From Candidatus Woesearchaeota archaeon (GTDB lineage: Archaea; Nanobdellota; Nanobdellia; Woesearchaeales; ARS49), in NCBI GenBank assembly GCA_016215315.1, contig JACRKG010000019.1, positions 124,001 through 188,000 of the forward strand: a DNA stretch of 64,000 nt, written 5' to 3'. The notes beneath the pieces were generated by a model. That model was not told the DNA's origin. It was given only the letters and a program-made list of their open reading frames with translations, and did no database searches. Each line of letters begins with the position of its first letter. Positions within the stretch are counted from its first letter, which is position 1. Below, in pieces: positions 26,290-33,993 of this stretch. The position numbers and the translations under genes are program-made.

Positions 26290-29016
26290 ATGAAAGCAAG
26301 ATCAATAAGCATAATATTAGCAATTCTTCTATTGTTATTCTCAGCACAAGCACAAGATTCTACATTTAATGTCACCTCAGTAGTTGGTCCAGAATCATTA
26401 GACGTCTTTCAATGCTCACCAGCCTATTTTACTTTTAACGTACAAAATCTAGGAAAAACAACACAAGCATACACCGTTTCTTTAGATGGAGATGCTGCTG
26501 ATTTAGTTTCAGTCAATCCTTCTTATTTCACCCTAACACCTGGAAGCATACAAGTAGTTCAACAAGCATTTAATGTTCCTTGTGATGCTAAAAAAACAGA
26601 ATTGTTCACAATCATAACTTCTTCTTACGGGGAAGAAAAAGTATTACAACAAACAGTTGAAGTTTTCAAACCAGAAAACGTTCACGTACAACCAAAAATC
26701 AATGCAGCAGAAATATTATCTTGTCAAGTGGCAACATACCAAGTTGAACTTTATAATTTAGTAAATTTTGAAGAAACATACTCATTAAGTTTAGATAAAT
26801 TCAACGAAAATGCGGCAATAAAACCTAATGAAGTTACACTTAAGCCAGGAGAAAAAAAAGAAGTAATAATCGATTTAGAACATAAGAATTGTGGAGAATA
26901 TGGAGACTTTCCTTTTAATTTATTAGTTGAAACAAAAAATACAGAATTAACTGGAGAAGTAGATTTATTACTTAAAGTACTTCCAGATCACATAGTTGAA
27001 TTGGGTTTAGAAAAAGATTTTTTTACCAACGAATTTACAGAACAAAAAATTTCTGTTGACTTAAAAAATGTTGGAAGAATTCAATCAACTTATGAAGTAA
27101 GACTTGAAGGCCCTGAATGGATGATTTTAAGCAAAAAAAGTCTTGTAGTTGAGCCAGGCCAAACAGAAAAAATCAATTTACAACTTAACCCAACAAGAGA
27201 AAAAGTCCAAGATGGAACTTATTCTGCTAAATTAAAAGTAATAGTTTTAGAAACAGGCAATGAATTTGTTAAAGACATTCAAGTAAGAGTGCACGTTTTA
27301 TCTTATTTAGAAAAAAATGCAGCAGCAATCATCACAGGAGCAGTTATTGGTCTAATCATCGTTTTACTTTTAGCCATTTCAATACAAAGATATTTAGGTA
27401 GCACAAAAAGACTTTTAAGAGTAGAACAAAAAAGAAAAGAAAGAGAAAAAAAGAGAAAAGAATACGAAAAATTAAAAGCAGAATTAAAAGCAAAAAATGA
27501 AGAATTAGAATTAAAACAAGCATTTGACAACGAATATAACAAAACAAGAACAGTTCTATTCAGAGTTCTAAAATATTTTGTATTGTTAGCAGCACTAGTA
27601 GGACTAGGCTGGCTAGTTTACACTTTCCCAGAAACAGCGTATTCATATCTACAATTTGTTTTAGAAAATTGGACTTGGGAATACTCTGTAGGAGCTGGCG
27701 CAGTAGTATTTGTATTGATTTTAGGATTAATAATTGCAAGACTAACCACATCTAACAAAGAAAGACTTTCAAGATTAAATTTAGAAGTTGAAAAAGCAAA
27801 AAAAAGAGAAGAAGCAAGAAAATTAAAAGAAAAAGAAAGACTTGAAGAATGGAAAAAATCAGAAGTAAATAGATTAAAAAAAGAAGTAGATAGTGATTAC
27901 AGATCAAATAATGAAATAGTTCCTAAAGAAAAACTCGCACTACTCGAATCAGAAAGAAAGGGCCTTGCTTGGGTTTGGAGCTTTCTATTACTTATTTTAA
28001 CATTAAGTTTAATTTTAGGCTTTAGTTATTATAAAAATTTTCTAGAAAAATATCCTTACGAAATTTTCACTGCAGGATTTATAGTTTTATTATTTGCTTT
28101 GATTAATTTAGTTCAAAGCTTAAAAATTTCTTCAAGCAAATACAAACTAGTACTAGAAAAGAAAAAATACGAATTCAACGCAGGACTAAAATTATTACAA
28201 CATGTAACATTCAGCTTAAGAAATCCAGTAGAAAAACTAAACCTAAAAGCATCATCAAGTCCGAAAGTAGAAGTCAAACCAAACCCATTTGTTTATGACT
28301 ACTTCACTCTAGAATCAAATACATCAGAAGAAAATTTTGAAGGATTCTCATACAATTTCAAAGTCAAAAAAACATGGCTATTCGGAAATAACTTAACAAA
28401 CACAAAACTAACAGTTTACACAAACGGCAAATGGAAACAATTAAACACAGAACAAGTAGGCGAAGACAACAAATACTTATACTATCAAGCAAAAGGAAGC
28501 CAATTAGGATTATTTGCAGTAATTGCTGAACAAGAACACAAAAAAGCAAAAAGCAAATGGCCAGTCCTCGTTGGAACACTAATAGCACTATTATTAGTCG
28601 GAGGGTTTGTAAGCTTTTTCGTTCTAGACCAAAAAACAAACACCGAAGGACTTTCAGACTTTACAATGAGCAAAAACGGAATAAAAAATATTGATTTAAA
28701 ACAATTCTTTAAAGATCCTGACGGTGATGCTTTAACGTTCACATCAGAAAATGAAGGTCACTTAACAGTTGAAATAACTGAAGGAAAAGCAAAAATAATT
28801 CCCGAATTCGATTGGACAGGACAAACATCACTAAAATTCTTCGCAGATGACGGAAAAGGAGGAATTACCGAAAGCAACAAAGCAATAATAAGAGTAACAA
28901 ACACATTGATTCCAGTAGAATACAATGAATTAGTAAAACAAGGAATAGCAGCACTAGTGGTAGTATTTGTATTCACAATGTTGATCGTTTATAGAAAAGA
29001 ACTATTCGACTTCTGA
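26290..29016 (+). CDS. Membrane protein with CARDB-like repeats, coiled coils and PGF-pre-PGF domain
   Basis: 908 aa. Signal peptide (1-22), three CARDB/NEW3-like domains to about 335, helix at about 345-367, a basic coiled coil (KRKEREKKRKEYEKLKAEL), helices near 430-450 and 465-485, a second coiled coil, two more helices (about 560-580, 595-615), then a PGF-pre-PGF-like domain (about 640-745; YTNGKWKQLNT, YLYYQAKGSQLGLFAVIAE), a helix (about 757-778), a cadherin-like domain (KDPDGDALTFTS, DDGKGGI) and a final helix. The alternation of inner coiled coils and outer domains suggests an envelope-spanning scaffold. Unusual architecture; domain calls are by eye. Confidence 0.75.
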   Translation: MKARSISIILAILLLLFSAQAQDSTFNVTSVVGPESLDVFQCSPAYFTFNVQNLGKTTQAYTVSLDGDAADLVSVNPSYFTLTPGSIQVVQQAFNVPCDAKKTELFTIITSSYGEEKVLQQTVEVFKPENVHVQPKINAAEILSCQVATYQVELYNLVNFEETYSLSLDKFNENAAIKPNEVTLKPGEKKEVIIDLEHKNCGEYGDFPFNLLVETKNTELTGEVDLLLKVLPDHIVELGLEKDFFTNEFTEQKISVDLKNVGRIQSTYEVRLEGPEWMILSKKSLVVEPGQTEKINLQLNPTREKVQDGTYSAKLKVIVLETGNEFVKDIQVRVHVLSYLEKNAAAIITGAVIGLIIVLLLAISIQRYLGSTKRLLRVEQKRKEREKKRKEYEKLKAELKAKNEELELKQAFDNEYNKTRTVLFRVLKYFVLLAALVGLGWLVYTFPETAYSYLQFVLENWTWEYSVGAGAVVFVLILGLIIARLTTSNKERLSRLNLEVEKAKKREEARKLKEKERLEEWKKSEVNRLKKEVDSDYRSNNEIVPKEKLALLESERKGLAWVWSFLLLILTLSLILGFSYYKNFLEKYPYEIFTAGFIVLLFALINLVQSLKISSSKYKLVLEKKKYEFNAGLKLLQHVTFSLRNPVEKLNLKASSSPKVEVKPNPFVYDYFTLESNTSEENFEGFSYNFKVKKTWLFGNNLTNTKLTVYTNGKWKQLNTEQVGEDNKYLYYQAKGSQLGLFAVIAEQEHKKAKSKWPVLVGTLIALLLVGGFVSFFVLDQKTNTEGLSDFTMSKNGIKNIDLKQFFKDPDGDALTFTSENEGHLTVEITEGKAKIIPEFDWTGQTSLKFFADDGKGGITESNKAIIRVTNTLIPVEYNELVKQGIAALVVVFVFTMLIVYRKELFDF

Positions 29017-29129
29017 ATTTAAACTTTGATTGTTGGCACTTGAATTTGTTTGATGTTCAAATAACTTTTTAGTAATAGATTTGTTAACAACTCTAATTTA
29101 TTTTTTAATTCTTGAAATCTTTATCTTGA

Positions 29130-29216
29130 CCGCCCGCGCAAAAATGTGCTCACCTAGTACTAGCCAGGACTAAGCGGGCGGAACACTTTGTCGACCTGCG
29201 GTCGAAAATTGATAAT
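29130..29216. repeat. CG-rich inverted-repeat element, right copy
   Basis: CCGCCCGC at 29130-29137 pairs with GCGGGCGG at 29174-29181 around a loop holding the palindrome CTAGTACTAG (29154-29163). Bases 29174-29216 are the exact reverse complement of 24616-24658. Lies in the 248-bp gap between converging genes. Confidence 0.85.
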
Positions 29217-29264
29217 AGAATAGTTTTTAGATTGCACTTTTTGAATTTAATAACTATATAATAG

Positions 29265-30401
29265 CTATAGCAAATAATTGAATATTTCTACATCAAAAAG
29301 TGCTCCTAGAATAAATAACAATATTAAAAAATAAATTAATAGTTTTGGAATCCAAATTTTGTATTCTGGCTTTCTTTTTCCTACTTTTTGTGCTTTTAAG
29401 TAGGCTAAAAGCACTAAAACAATAGCCAAACCACCAGATAATGACCCAGTAATGCTTAATGTTCTGCTAAAAGCAGGGTTTGCTATTAAAAAGAACAATA
29501 ACGCAGGAATAACTGCTAAAAACCAAGAAATATTGTAGTTAAAAGAATAATCAAACTTAAACATATCCTTCAAAGCAAAACCTAAAGAAATAAAAGAAGT
29601 GCTCATAGTTAGGATGGCAAAAGCGTTAAAAAAAAGAATTGCACTTTTTCCTAACAAAGCTCCAATACCGACGGTAGCAACTTCTGTAGCTTTTTCTCCA
29701 GTAACACCAACAACGCCAAAAGCAAATAAAGAATAAACTATTATTGGAAGAAACGTTCCAAAAAGAATTGCTTTTTTCATTAATTTTTTATTCTTCAACT
29801 CTCGATTAATTTCAGGAATTGCAGAAGTTCCCAAGTAAGCAAACAAAACAACACCAAAAGGCAAAAAGAAAAGATTAGGATGGAAAACTGTCAAATTATC
29901 AAAATTAAATTTTCCTGAAAAAAACAAAAACAAAGTAATAATAGCAAAAACAGTCAACATAAAAAACATTAACAACGTTTCAGACTTCTTCAACCACTCA
30001 ATACTTCCATAAACAACAAAACTACCAACAATAAAGAAAAGTATACTCCAAACAAAACTTCCACCACCAAGAATAGCATTCAATGATTGACCAACACCAA
30101 TCATGTACGCCAACAATGCACCATAAATACCAAAAATCATTGAGAGCATCATAAAAAACTTGCCAGGTTTTCCCAAGTACTTTTCCATATAACCAGTTAA
30201 TTGGTGTGCTCCCTTAGTTCTCAAAGTAATCTCTCCTAAAGACAAATTAACTAATAAAAAAATAAGACCTAAAATAATAATTAAAGGAAGCGCGGTTAAG
30301 AATCCTGCCTTAGAAACAACAAAAGGAATACCTAAAATACCTGCACCAATAATAGTACCAACTAAAGTAGCTATTGCTGCAATTAAATCTTTATTCACCA
30401 T
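29265..30401 (-). CDS. Amino acid permease (APC superfamily, aromatic amino acid type)
   Basis: 378 aa, about 11 helices. The first helix has TIIGAGILGIPFVVSKAG, the GxGI(L/M)xLP-type substrate and ion-coupling signature of the HAAAP/SLC36-38 branch, and GEITLRTKGAHQLTGYM follows helix 2. These proteins import amino acids with H+ or Na+. The exact substrate is unclear. A TTTTAAA box about 28 nt before the start codon suggests a leaderless transcript, divergent from the 30488 gene. Confidence 0.8.
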   Translation of the reverse strand: MVNKDLIAAIATLVGTIIGAGILGIPFVVSKAGFLTALPLIIILGLIFLLVNLSLGEITLRTKGAHQLTGYMEKYLGKPGKFFMMLSMIFGIYGALLAYMIGVGQSLNAILGGGSFVWSILFFIVGSFVVYGSIEWLKKSETLLMFFMLTVFAIITLFLFFSGKFNFDNLTVFHPNLFFLPFGVVLFAYLGTSAIPEINRELKNKKLMKKAILFGTFLPIIVYSLFAFGVVGVTGEKATEVATVGIGALLGKSAILFFNAFAILTMSTSFISLGFALKDMFKFDYSFNYNISWFLAVIPALLFFLIANPAFSRTLSITGSLSGGLAIVLVLLAYLKAQKVGKRKPEYKIWIPKLLIYFLILLFILGALFDVEIFNYLL

Positions 30402-30427
30402 CTTTTTAGTAATTAATGGTCAGCTTA

Positions 30428-30466
30428 GTTTAAAAGAGTTGCGGAAAAATAGAAATTAATATAAAC
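30428..30466. promoter_or_regulatory. Divergent leaderless promoters
   Basis: Minus-strand TTTTAAA at about 30428-30434 lies about 28 nt before the permease ATG (30401). Plus-strand TTAATATAAA at about 30457-30465 lies about 26 nt before the ATG at 30488. Both spacings place the transcription start at or next to the start codon. Confidence 0.55.
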
Positions 30467-30487
30467 CAAACAAGAAAATAAAGTCTA

Positions 30488-31414
30488 ATGAAGATTGCAG
30501 TTATTTTAGGCGGAAGTTATAACATGTACCTGAGTGACGCAGGTTTTTTTAGTTATTTTGAGAATAAAACTAAACTCAAACTATCAAAAACAGCACAGCA
30601 AGATCCAGTTTATCCTTCTTATTTTTTAGAAGATAAAAACACAGAAATTGCATTTTTTGGTTGTTTCGGACTTTACAAAAATTTCTTGCTGGATACTAAT
30701 CTAAAATATACCGCAGCTGCAGGAAAAGAATCTCACCCTCCAACATCAGACATAATAGTGGATAAAGTAAAAAAATACAATCCAGACATAGTCTTATTTT
30801 TCGGTATTTGTGGAAATTTAGACAACGAAGCAAACGTTCCTCATTTTCCAAAAATTTTTCAAGAAGTAGTTTTTCAAAAAATATTTCCTTTAGATAATGC
30901 CGTGCCAGAAAATTCAGTCTCGATAAAAAATATTCTAGGTTACACAGATGAGCACTCAATCAGCGTCATAGGATTTATCATTCCTGAATTTTTCGGTGAA
31001 TTTGAATACAAAAAATCAATCGATAAACTTTTAATTCTATTTACAGAAGCAGCAAAATTTGCAGAAAACGATAAAACAAAACAAGGAGAAGTAATAAGAA
31101 AACTATTTGAAAGAAATGTATCTAGCTTACCTGAATTAAATACTAAAGAAATAGTGTCAATCATAAACTATTGGCGGAATCAAGTTTTCTTAAACTATTT
31201 CCAATCATTAAGAGAATACGGCAGCTTAATAGACATGGAAGCATGGATGATTGCAGCAAGTTTTAAAAATAGAAAAATTGGAATGATGCTTTATTCCTCA
31301 GACAATCCTGCCCATGACAAAGAGTGGGGAGATTTTAGGCATGCAATTAATTGGAAGAAATTTGACCTTGTTTGTACTGCATTAATTGAAGAAGTTGTTA
31401 AGAATTATTGTTAG
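30488..31414 (+). CDS. Nucleoside-phosphorylase-superfamily protein
   Basis: 308 aa. The C-terminal block LIDMEAWMIAASFKNRKIGM followed by LYSSDNPAHD matches the VEMEA...V..VSD signature of PNP/UDP phosphorylases that binds the nucleoside base and ribose; VLFFGICGNLD matches the phosphate-side GxxG region. A long insertion (about 115-225) is not typical of the family, so the substrate may be unusual (nucleoside, MTA, or a nucleotide to be hydrolysed). Stand-alone, with its own TATA box. Confidence 0.6.
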   Translation: MKIAVILGGSYNMYLSDAGFFSYFENKTKLKLSKTAQQDPVYPSYFLEDKNTEIAFFGCFGLYKNFLLDTNLKYTAAAGKESHPPTSDIIVDKVKKYNPDIVLFFGICGNLDNEANVPHFPKIFQEVVFQKIFPLDNAVPENSVSIKNILGYTDEHSISVIGFIIPEFFGEFEYKKSIDKLLILFTEAAKFAENDKTKQGEVIRKLFERNVSSLPELNTKEIVSIINYWRNQVFLNYFQSLREYGSLIDMEAWMIAASFKNRKIGMMLYSSDNPAHDKEWGDFRHAINWKKFDLVCTALIEEVVKNYC

Positions 31415-31434
31415 AGCATAAAACACTAACAAAA

Positions 31435-32313
31435 TCATTCCAAATCATTATACCATTCTCTGAACAAATGAACGAAAACGTTAATCATTTCTTCTGAAGC
31501 AGACTTTATTTTAAGTTCTAAAATTACTTCTTTTGCTAAGTCTACAAATTCTGGTCCGTTAACGAACTCAAAAAGAACATTGGGAGTATTAATATAAATT
31601 CCTTCAGCAACTAGATCATAGGTTTTGTCCTCTATTTTATTCAAAACCTCAACAGCCCACTCATAAGTTATTCCTTCTTTGAGTTCACCTGAAAGAATTT
31701 TGCTCATTCCTTTTTGAATTTTTTTAAGAAGTTTTTGTTCTTTTGCATCCATTCTCGCAACAAGATGTTCACCTTTAACTAATGCAGAAAATAAATTGCG
31801 AAGGTCTTTAGTTTCTTTTATTCTTTTGGCGATACTTTGCTCAAATAATAATTCCGATTTTAAATCATTGATTAAAGTTCTGTATTTTCTCAAATCTCTG
31901 TTTGCTACTAATTTTTCCAACATTGCAGATTCTATTTTTAGTGCTGAAAAAAGATAACGCAACAATTTATAGACATAATTTATTTGTGTTTCAGCATTGT
32001 CCAAACAAACTTCTAATTTGTGAATCTTCTTCATTCTCTCAGAATGCTTCAAAGATTGTATATTTGAAATAAGCTCAGCTTCTTTTTGTTCTGCTTGGCT
32101 AAGATCTACTAATTCTAAGTCTAATAATTGTTTTAATCTTTTAAGATGATTTTCTTTTTGACCGAATAAAAAAGGCAATTGATTTATTACTTGTTCTTTT
32201 TCTTTGAGAGTACTTAAGTATTCTTGCCAACTTTCAAAAAACAGTTTTTCATCTTTTTCAGCGAGTTCAGAAACAGTTTCAGTTGAAGCAAAAAGCTCAT
32301 TCAGTAAACTCAT
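31435..32313 (-). CDS. Helical protein of unknown function
   Basis: About 292 aa, nearly all helical, rich in Lys/Glu/Leu, with heptad-like stretches (KENHLKRLKQLLDLEL, KIHKLEVCLDNAETQI). No signal peptide, membrane helix or catalytic motif seen. Start set at MSLLNELFAS (32313) because the upstream in-frame extension MINKIFINTNFFYFF is unlike the rest and AT-rich. It ends 20 bp from the converging phosphorylase-like gene. I do not recognise the family. Confidence 0.65.
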   Translation of the reverse strand: MSLLNELFASTETVSELAEKDEKLFFESWQEYLSTLKEKEQVINQLPFLFGQKENHLKRLKQLLDLELVDLSQAEQKEAELISNIQSLKHSERMKKIHKLEVCLDNAETQINYVYKLLRYLFSALKIESAMLEKLVANRDLRKYRTLINDLKSELLFEQSIAKRIKETKDLRNLFSALVKGEHLVARMDAKEQKLLKKIQKGMSKILSGELKEGITYEWAVEVLNKIEDKTYDLVAEGIYINTPNVLFEFVNGPEFVDLAKEVILELKIKSASEEMINVFVHLFREWYNDLE

Positions 32314-32539
32314 GAAAAAATAAAAGAAATTGGTGTTAATAAAGATTTTGTTAATCAAAACCAGTCTTACATTACAAATTTCTCACTGGACATCTCTTTC
32401 TAAAACCTATTTTGCCTTTATAGCCCGTATAAAGCCATTTTTCGCAAAAAAGTTGGAAAGATTTCCCATTTTTCAGGTCACTGGACACTGGACATTTACG
32501 CGTAGCGTATTTAAAGCAAAATATTTTAAAAATTTTAGA

Positions 32540-33193
32540 ATGATATCGCACAAAGATAATAAAAAAATCAGACAAAACAAATATTTGGCCGAAATAATAG
32601 GAATAATTAGCGGCGATGGAAGTATTTATTTAGACAAAAAGAGAAAATATCACACAATAATATGTTTCAACAAAAAGGAAGCCCAATATCTCTCTTATGT
32701 TAAAGAACTTGTAGAAAATTTCTTCAGGTATAAATTTACTTTTTTTGAACAAAAAAATGAATATATAATAAGAAATGTTTCAGTTTTTGTTGGAACAAAA
32801 TTACTATATTTCGGACTAAAATCAGGAAATAAAGTAAAGAATAAGCTTGAAATTCCAAATTGGATAATGACAAATAAACTTTTTTTAAAGAGATTTATCC
32901 GAGGAATGTTTGACACTGACGGGTGTGTTTATCGCAAATACAACAGATATGCCCAGATAGAAATCAAATTAGCTTGTAAAGAAACAATAGAATCATTGAG
33001 AACTGCTTTGATCAAACTGAACTTTACACCTACAAAAATCCAAACAGGTTTACGGATGGAAGGAAAATTTTATTGGAAGATATATTTAGCAAGACAAAAA
33101 GAAGTTGAAAGATTTTTTAACTTTATTCAACCAAAGAATCAGAAACATGTTATGAGATATAAAAAAATAAAAGATGGGGCGACAGGGATTTGA
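32540..33193 (+). CDS. LAGLIDADG homing endonuclease
   Basis: About 217 aa with two LAGLIDADG motifs: LAEIIGIISGDGSIY (about residue 16-30) and FIRGMFDTDGCVY (about 119-131), so it is a single-chain enzyme. Both catalytic acids (last Asp/Glu position, here D in SGDG and D in DTDG) are present. ATG 32540 is preferred: a TATTTAAA box sits about 28 nt upstream, and the longer reading frame from 32330 adds a non-homologous-looking leader. The last 19 bp run antisense into the 3' end of tRNA-Trp. Such enzymes cut intron-free alleles; it may have mobilised a tRNA intron, though it is not inside one. Confidence 0.85.
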   Translation: MISHKDNKKIRQNKYLAEIIGIISGDGSIYLDKKRKYHTIICFNKKEAQYLSYVKELVENFFRYKFTFFEQKNEYIIRNVSVFVGTKLLYFGLKSGNKVKNKLEIPNWIMTNKLFLKRFIRGMFDTDGCVYRKYNRYAQIEIKLACKETIESLRTALIKLNFTPTKIQTGLRMEGKFYWKIYLARQKEVERFFNFIQPKNQKHVMRYKKIKDGATGI

Positions 33194-33194
33194 A

Positions 33195-33225
33195 TTTCAG
33201 AAGTGAAAAATCGCTTTTTCACTCG
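33195..33225 (-). other. tRNA-Trp intron 3 (31 nt, T-arm, position 53/54)
   Basis: Helix TCAG (exon) pairs perfectly with CTGA (intron end); bulges GG|C and AA|T; then a 10-bp intron stem GAGTGAAAAA/TTTTTCACTT closed by a GCGA tetraloop. Removal restores T-stem CAGGG/CCCTG and loop TTCAAAT. Confidence 0.82.
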
Positions 33226-33240
33226 CCCTGATCCGAAGCT

Positions 33241-33291
33241 GGCTCCAAGGAAAGGTTTTATCATCGCTTTGCAGCTCATCCCTCCATATTA
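33241..33291 (-). other. tRNA-Trp intron 2 (51 nt, canonical 37/38)
   Basis: Helix CTCC (bases 32-35) pairs with GGAG near the intron 3' end; bulges AG|T and CC|A put the cuts after G37 and before A38. This is the usual site of archaeal tRNA-Trp introns. An ATGATAA box-C-like motif is present but no CTGA box D within the intron. Confidence 0.88.
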
Positions 33292-33306
33292 CTGGAGGCT
33301 CCTATA

Positions 33307-33330
33307 TTGGCCAGTACTTATTAGGTACTT
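33307..33330 (-). other. tRNA-Trp intron 1 (24 nt, D-arm, position 22/23)
   Basis: Exon end GGCT-AG, intron A-AGTAC, loop CTAATAA, GTACT-GGCC-AA, exon T. The 4-bp helix GGCT/GGCC (one G-U pair) has bulges AG|A and AA|T, followed by a perfect 5-bp intron stem AGTAC/GTACT. Non-canonical position. Confidence 0.72.
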
Positions 33331-33382
33331 CTAGCCAGGTTATACTATCGCCCCAGCAAAGAGAGAGAATAAAGCGGGTTTT

Positions 33383-33622
33383 TTAAACCTTTTCCTCATA
33401 CAAATACTTAATTTCATTCTCAGTTCTATAAGTTCGGAAAGGTTTCAGGATTACTTTCTTAAGAATTTTCTTATTTTCATCTAATTCTCTTACTTCCATT
33501 GATTGTCTCATAAACCAAGTGTGAATACTTACTCTTTTTGGTTTTGAGAATTCAAATAAGATTTTTTGTTTACTTCCGAGAAGACCAATTAGTTTACCTA
33601 GAAAATTCGTTGTTGGTTTCAT
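33383..33622 (-). CDS. Short DUF192-like protein
   Basis: 79 aa. The middle (KILFEFSKPKRVSIHTWF followed by MRQSMEVRELDENKKIL) matches the core of DUF192, where a short beta strand, a conserved I-H-T/M-x-F-M turn and a D-V-x-x-L-D strand occur. It is shorter than the usual 110-150 aa and has no signal peptide. Four-base overlap with the upstream gene shows coupling. Function unknown. The tRNA-Trp promoter overlaps its 3' end. Confidence 0.6.
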   Translation of the reverse strand: MKPTTNFLGKLIGLLGSKQKILFEFSKPKRVSIHTWFMRQSMEVRELDENKKILKKVILKPFRTYRTENEIKYLYEEKV

Positions 33623-33942
33623 ATGGAAAATTCTTTCGCAAGCGGAATAATATAACTAAGATCATCAGAATTTTTTGAGTGACGCAAAACAAATGCTGGA
33701 GCTCGGTTTTCAAGGCCAGTATTAGTTCCAAAAAACCAAGATTTGGCAGTTTTATCATCATAAGCTCCAGATATTAAACGAGTAGCTTCATACGCATGAT
33801 TGAGTCGCATTTCAACAATTTCTGCAACTCCTGAATTTATTTGCTTCAATTGTTCTACATTTTCAAATCCTGCAATATATGCAACAGGTTTTTGACCTAA
33901 GTGTTTCTTGAGATATTCTACTAAATCATTCAGTGTTAGCAT
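33619..33942 (-). CDS. Small protein resembling MbcA/ParS/Xre antitoxin C-terminal domain
   Basis: 107 aa. The order VAYIAGFENVEQLKQI, RLNHAYEATRLI, AKSWFFGTNTGLENRAP, FVLRHSK recalls the antitoxin toxin-binding domain (DUF2384) pattern R-L-x2-Y-E-x2-R-L ... SWL-x-G-x-N-x2-L-x2-R-x-P. No RES-domain toxin is beside it; the co-transcribed neighbour is the DUF192-like protein. Could be a solitary regulator. Family match is by eye only. Confidence 0.45.
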   Translation of the reverse strand: MLTLNDLVEYLKKHLGQKPVAYIAGFENVEQLKQINSGVAEIVEMRLNHAYEATRLISGAYDDKTAKSWFFGTNTGLENRAPAFVLRHSKNSDDLSYIIPLAKEFSI

Positions 33943-33993
33943 AAATAAGTTTAGAAAAAGTAAGTATTTAATGCTTTTGTAGGAAAATACAAA

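Larger units (their letters stand above)
33175..33354 (-). tRNA. tRNA-Trp(CCA) with three predicted introns
   Basis: Removing three segments leaves a standard 74-nt tRNA. Acceptor GGGGCGA/TCGCCCC with A73; D-stem GTAT/GTAT (two G-U pairs) and loop AACCTGGCTA with G18G19 and A21; anticodon stem GGAGC/GCTTC with loop CTCCAGA giving anticodon CCA; variable loop GGAT; T-stem CAGGG/CCCTG with loop TTCAAAT. The 3' CCA is not encoded. Each segment removed is bounded by a bulge-helix-bulge fold with 3-nt bulges and a 4-bp helix (listed separately). A TATA-like GGTTTAAAAAACC at about 33380-33392 lies about 30 nt upstream, inside the end of the next gene. Confidence 0.88.

Noticed and set aside
32330-32539. 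Longer N-terminus for the homing endonuclease
   Set aside because: The leader has no LAGLIDADG similarity, and a TATA box lies at about 32508, downstream of that start. Three copies of CACTGGACA in the region seem minor.
33241-33291. Box C/D guide RNA inside the canonical tRNA-Trp intron
   Set aside because: Known in haloarchaeal tRNA-Trp, but here only a one-mismatch box C (ATGATAA) is found and no CTGA box D in the 51-nt intron.
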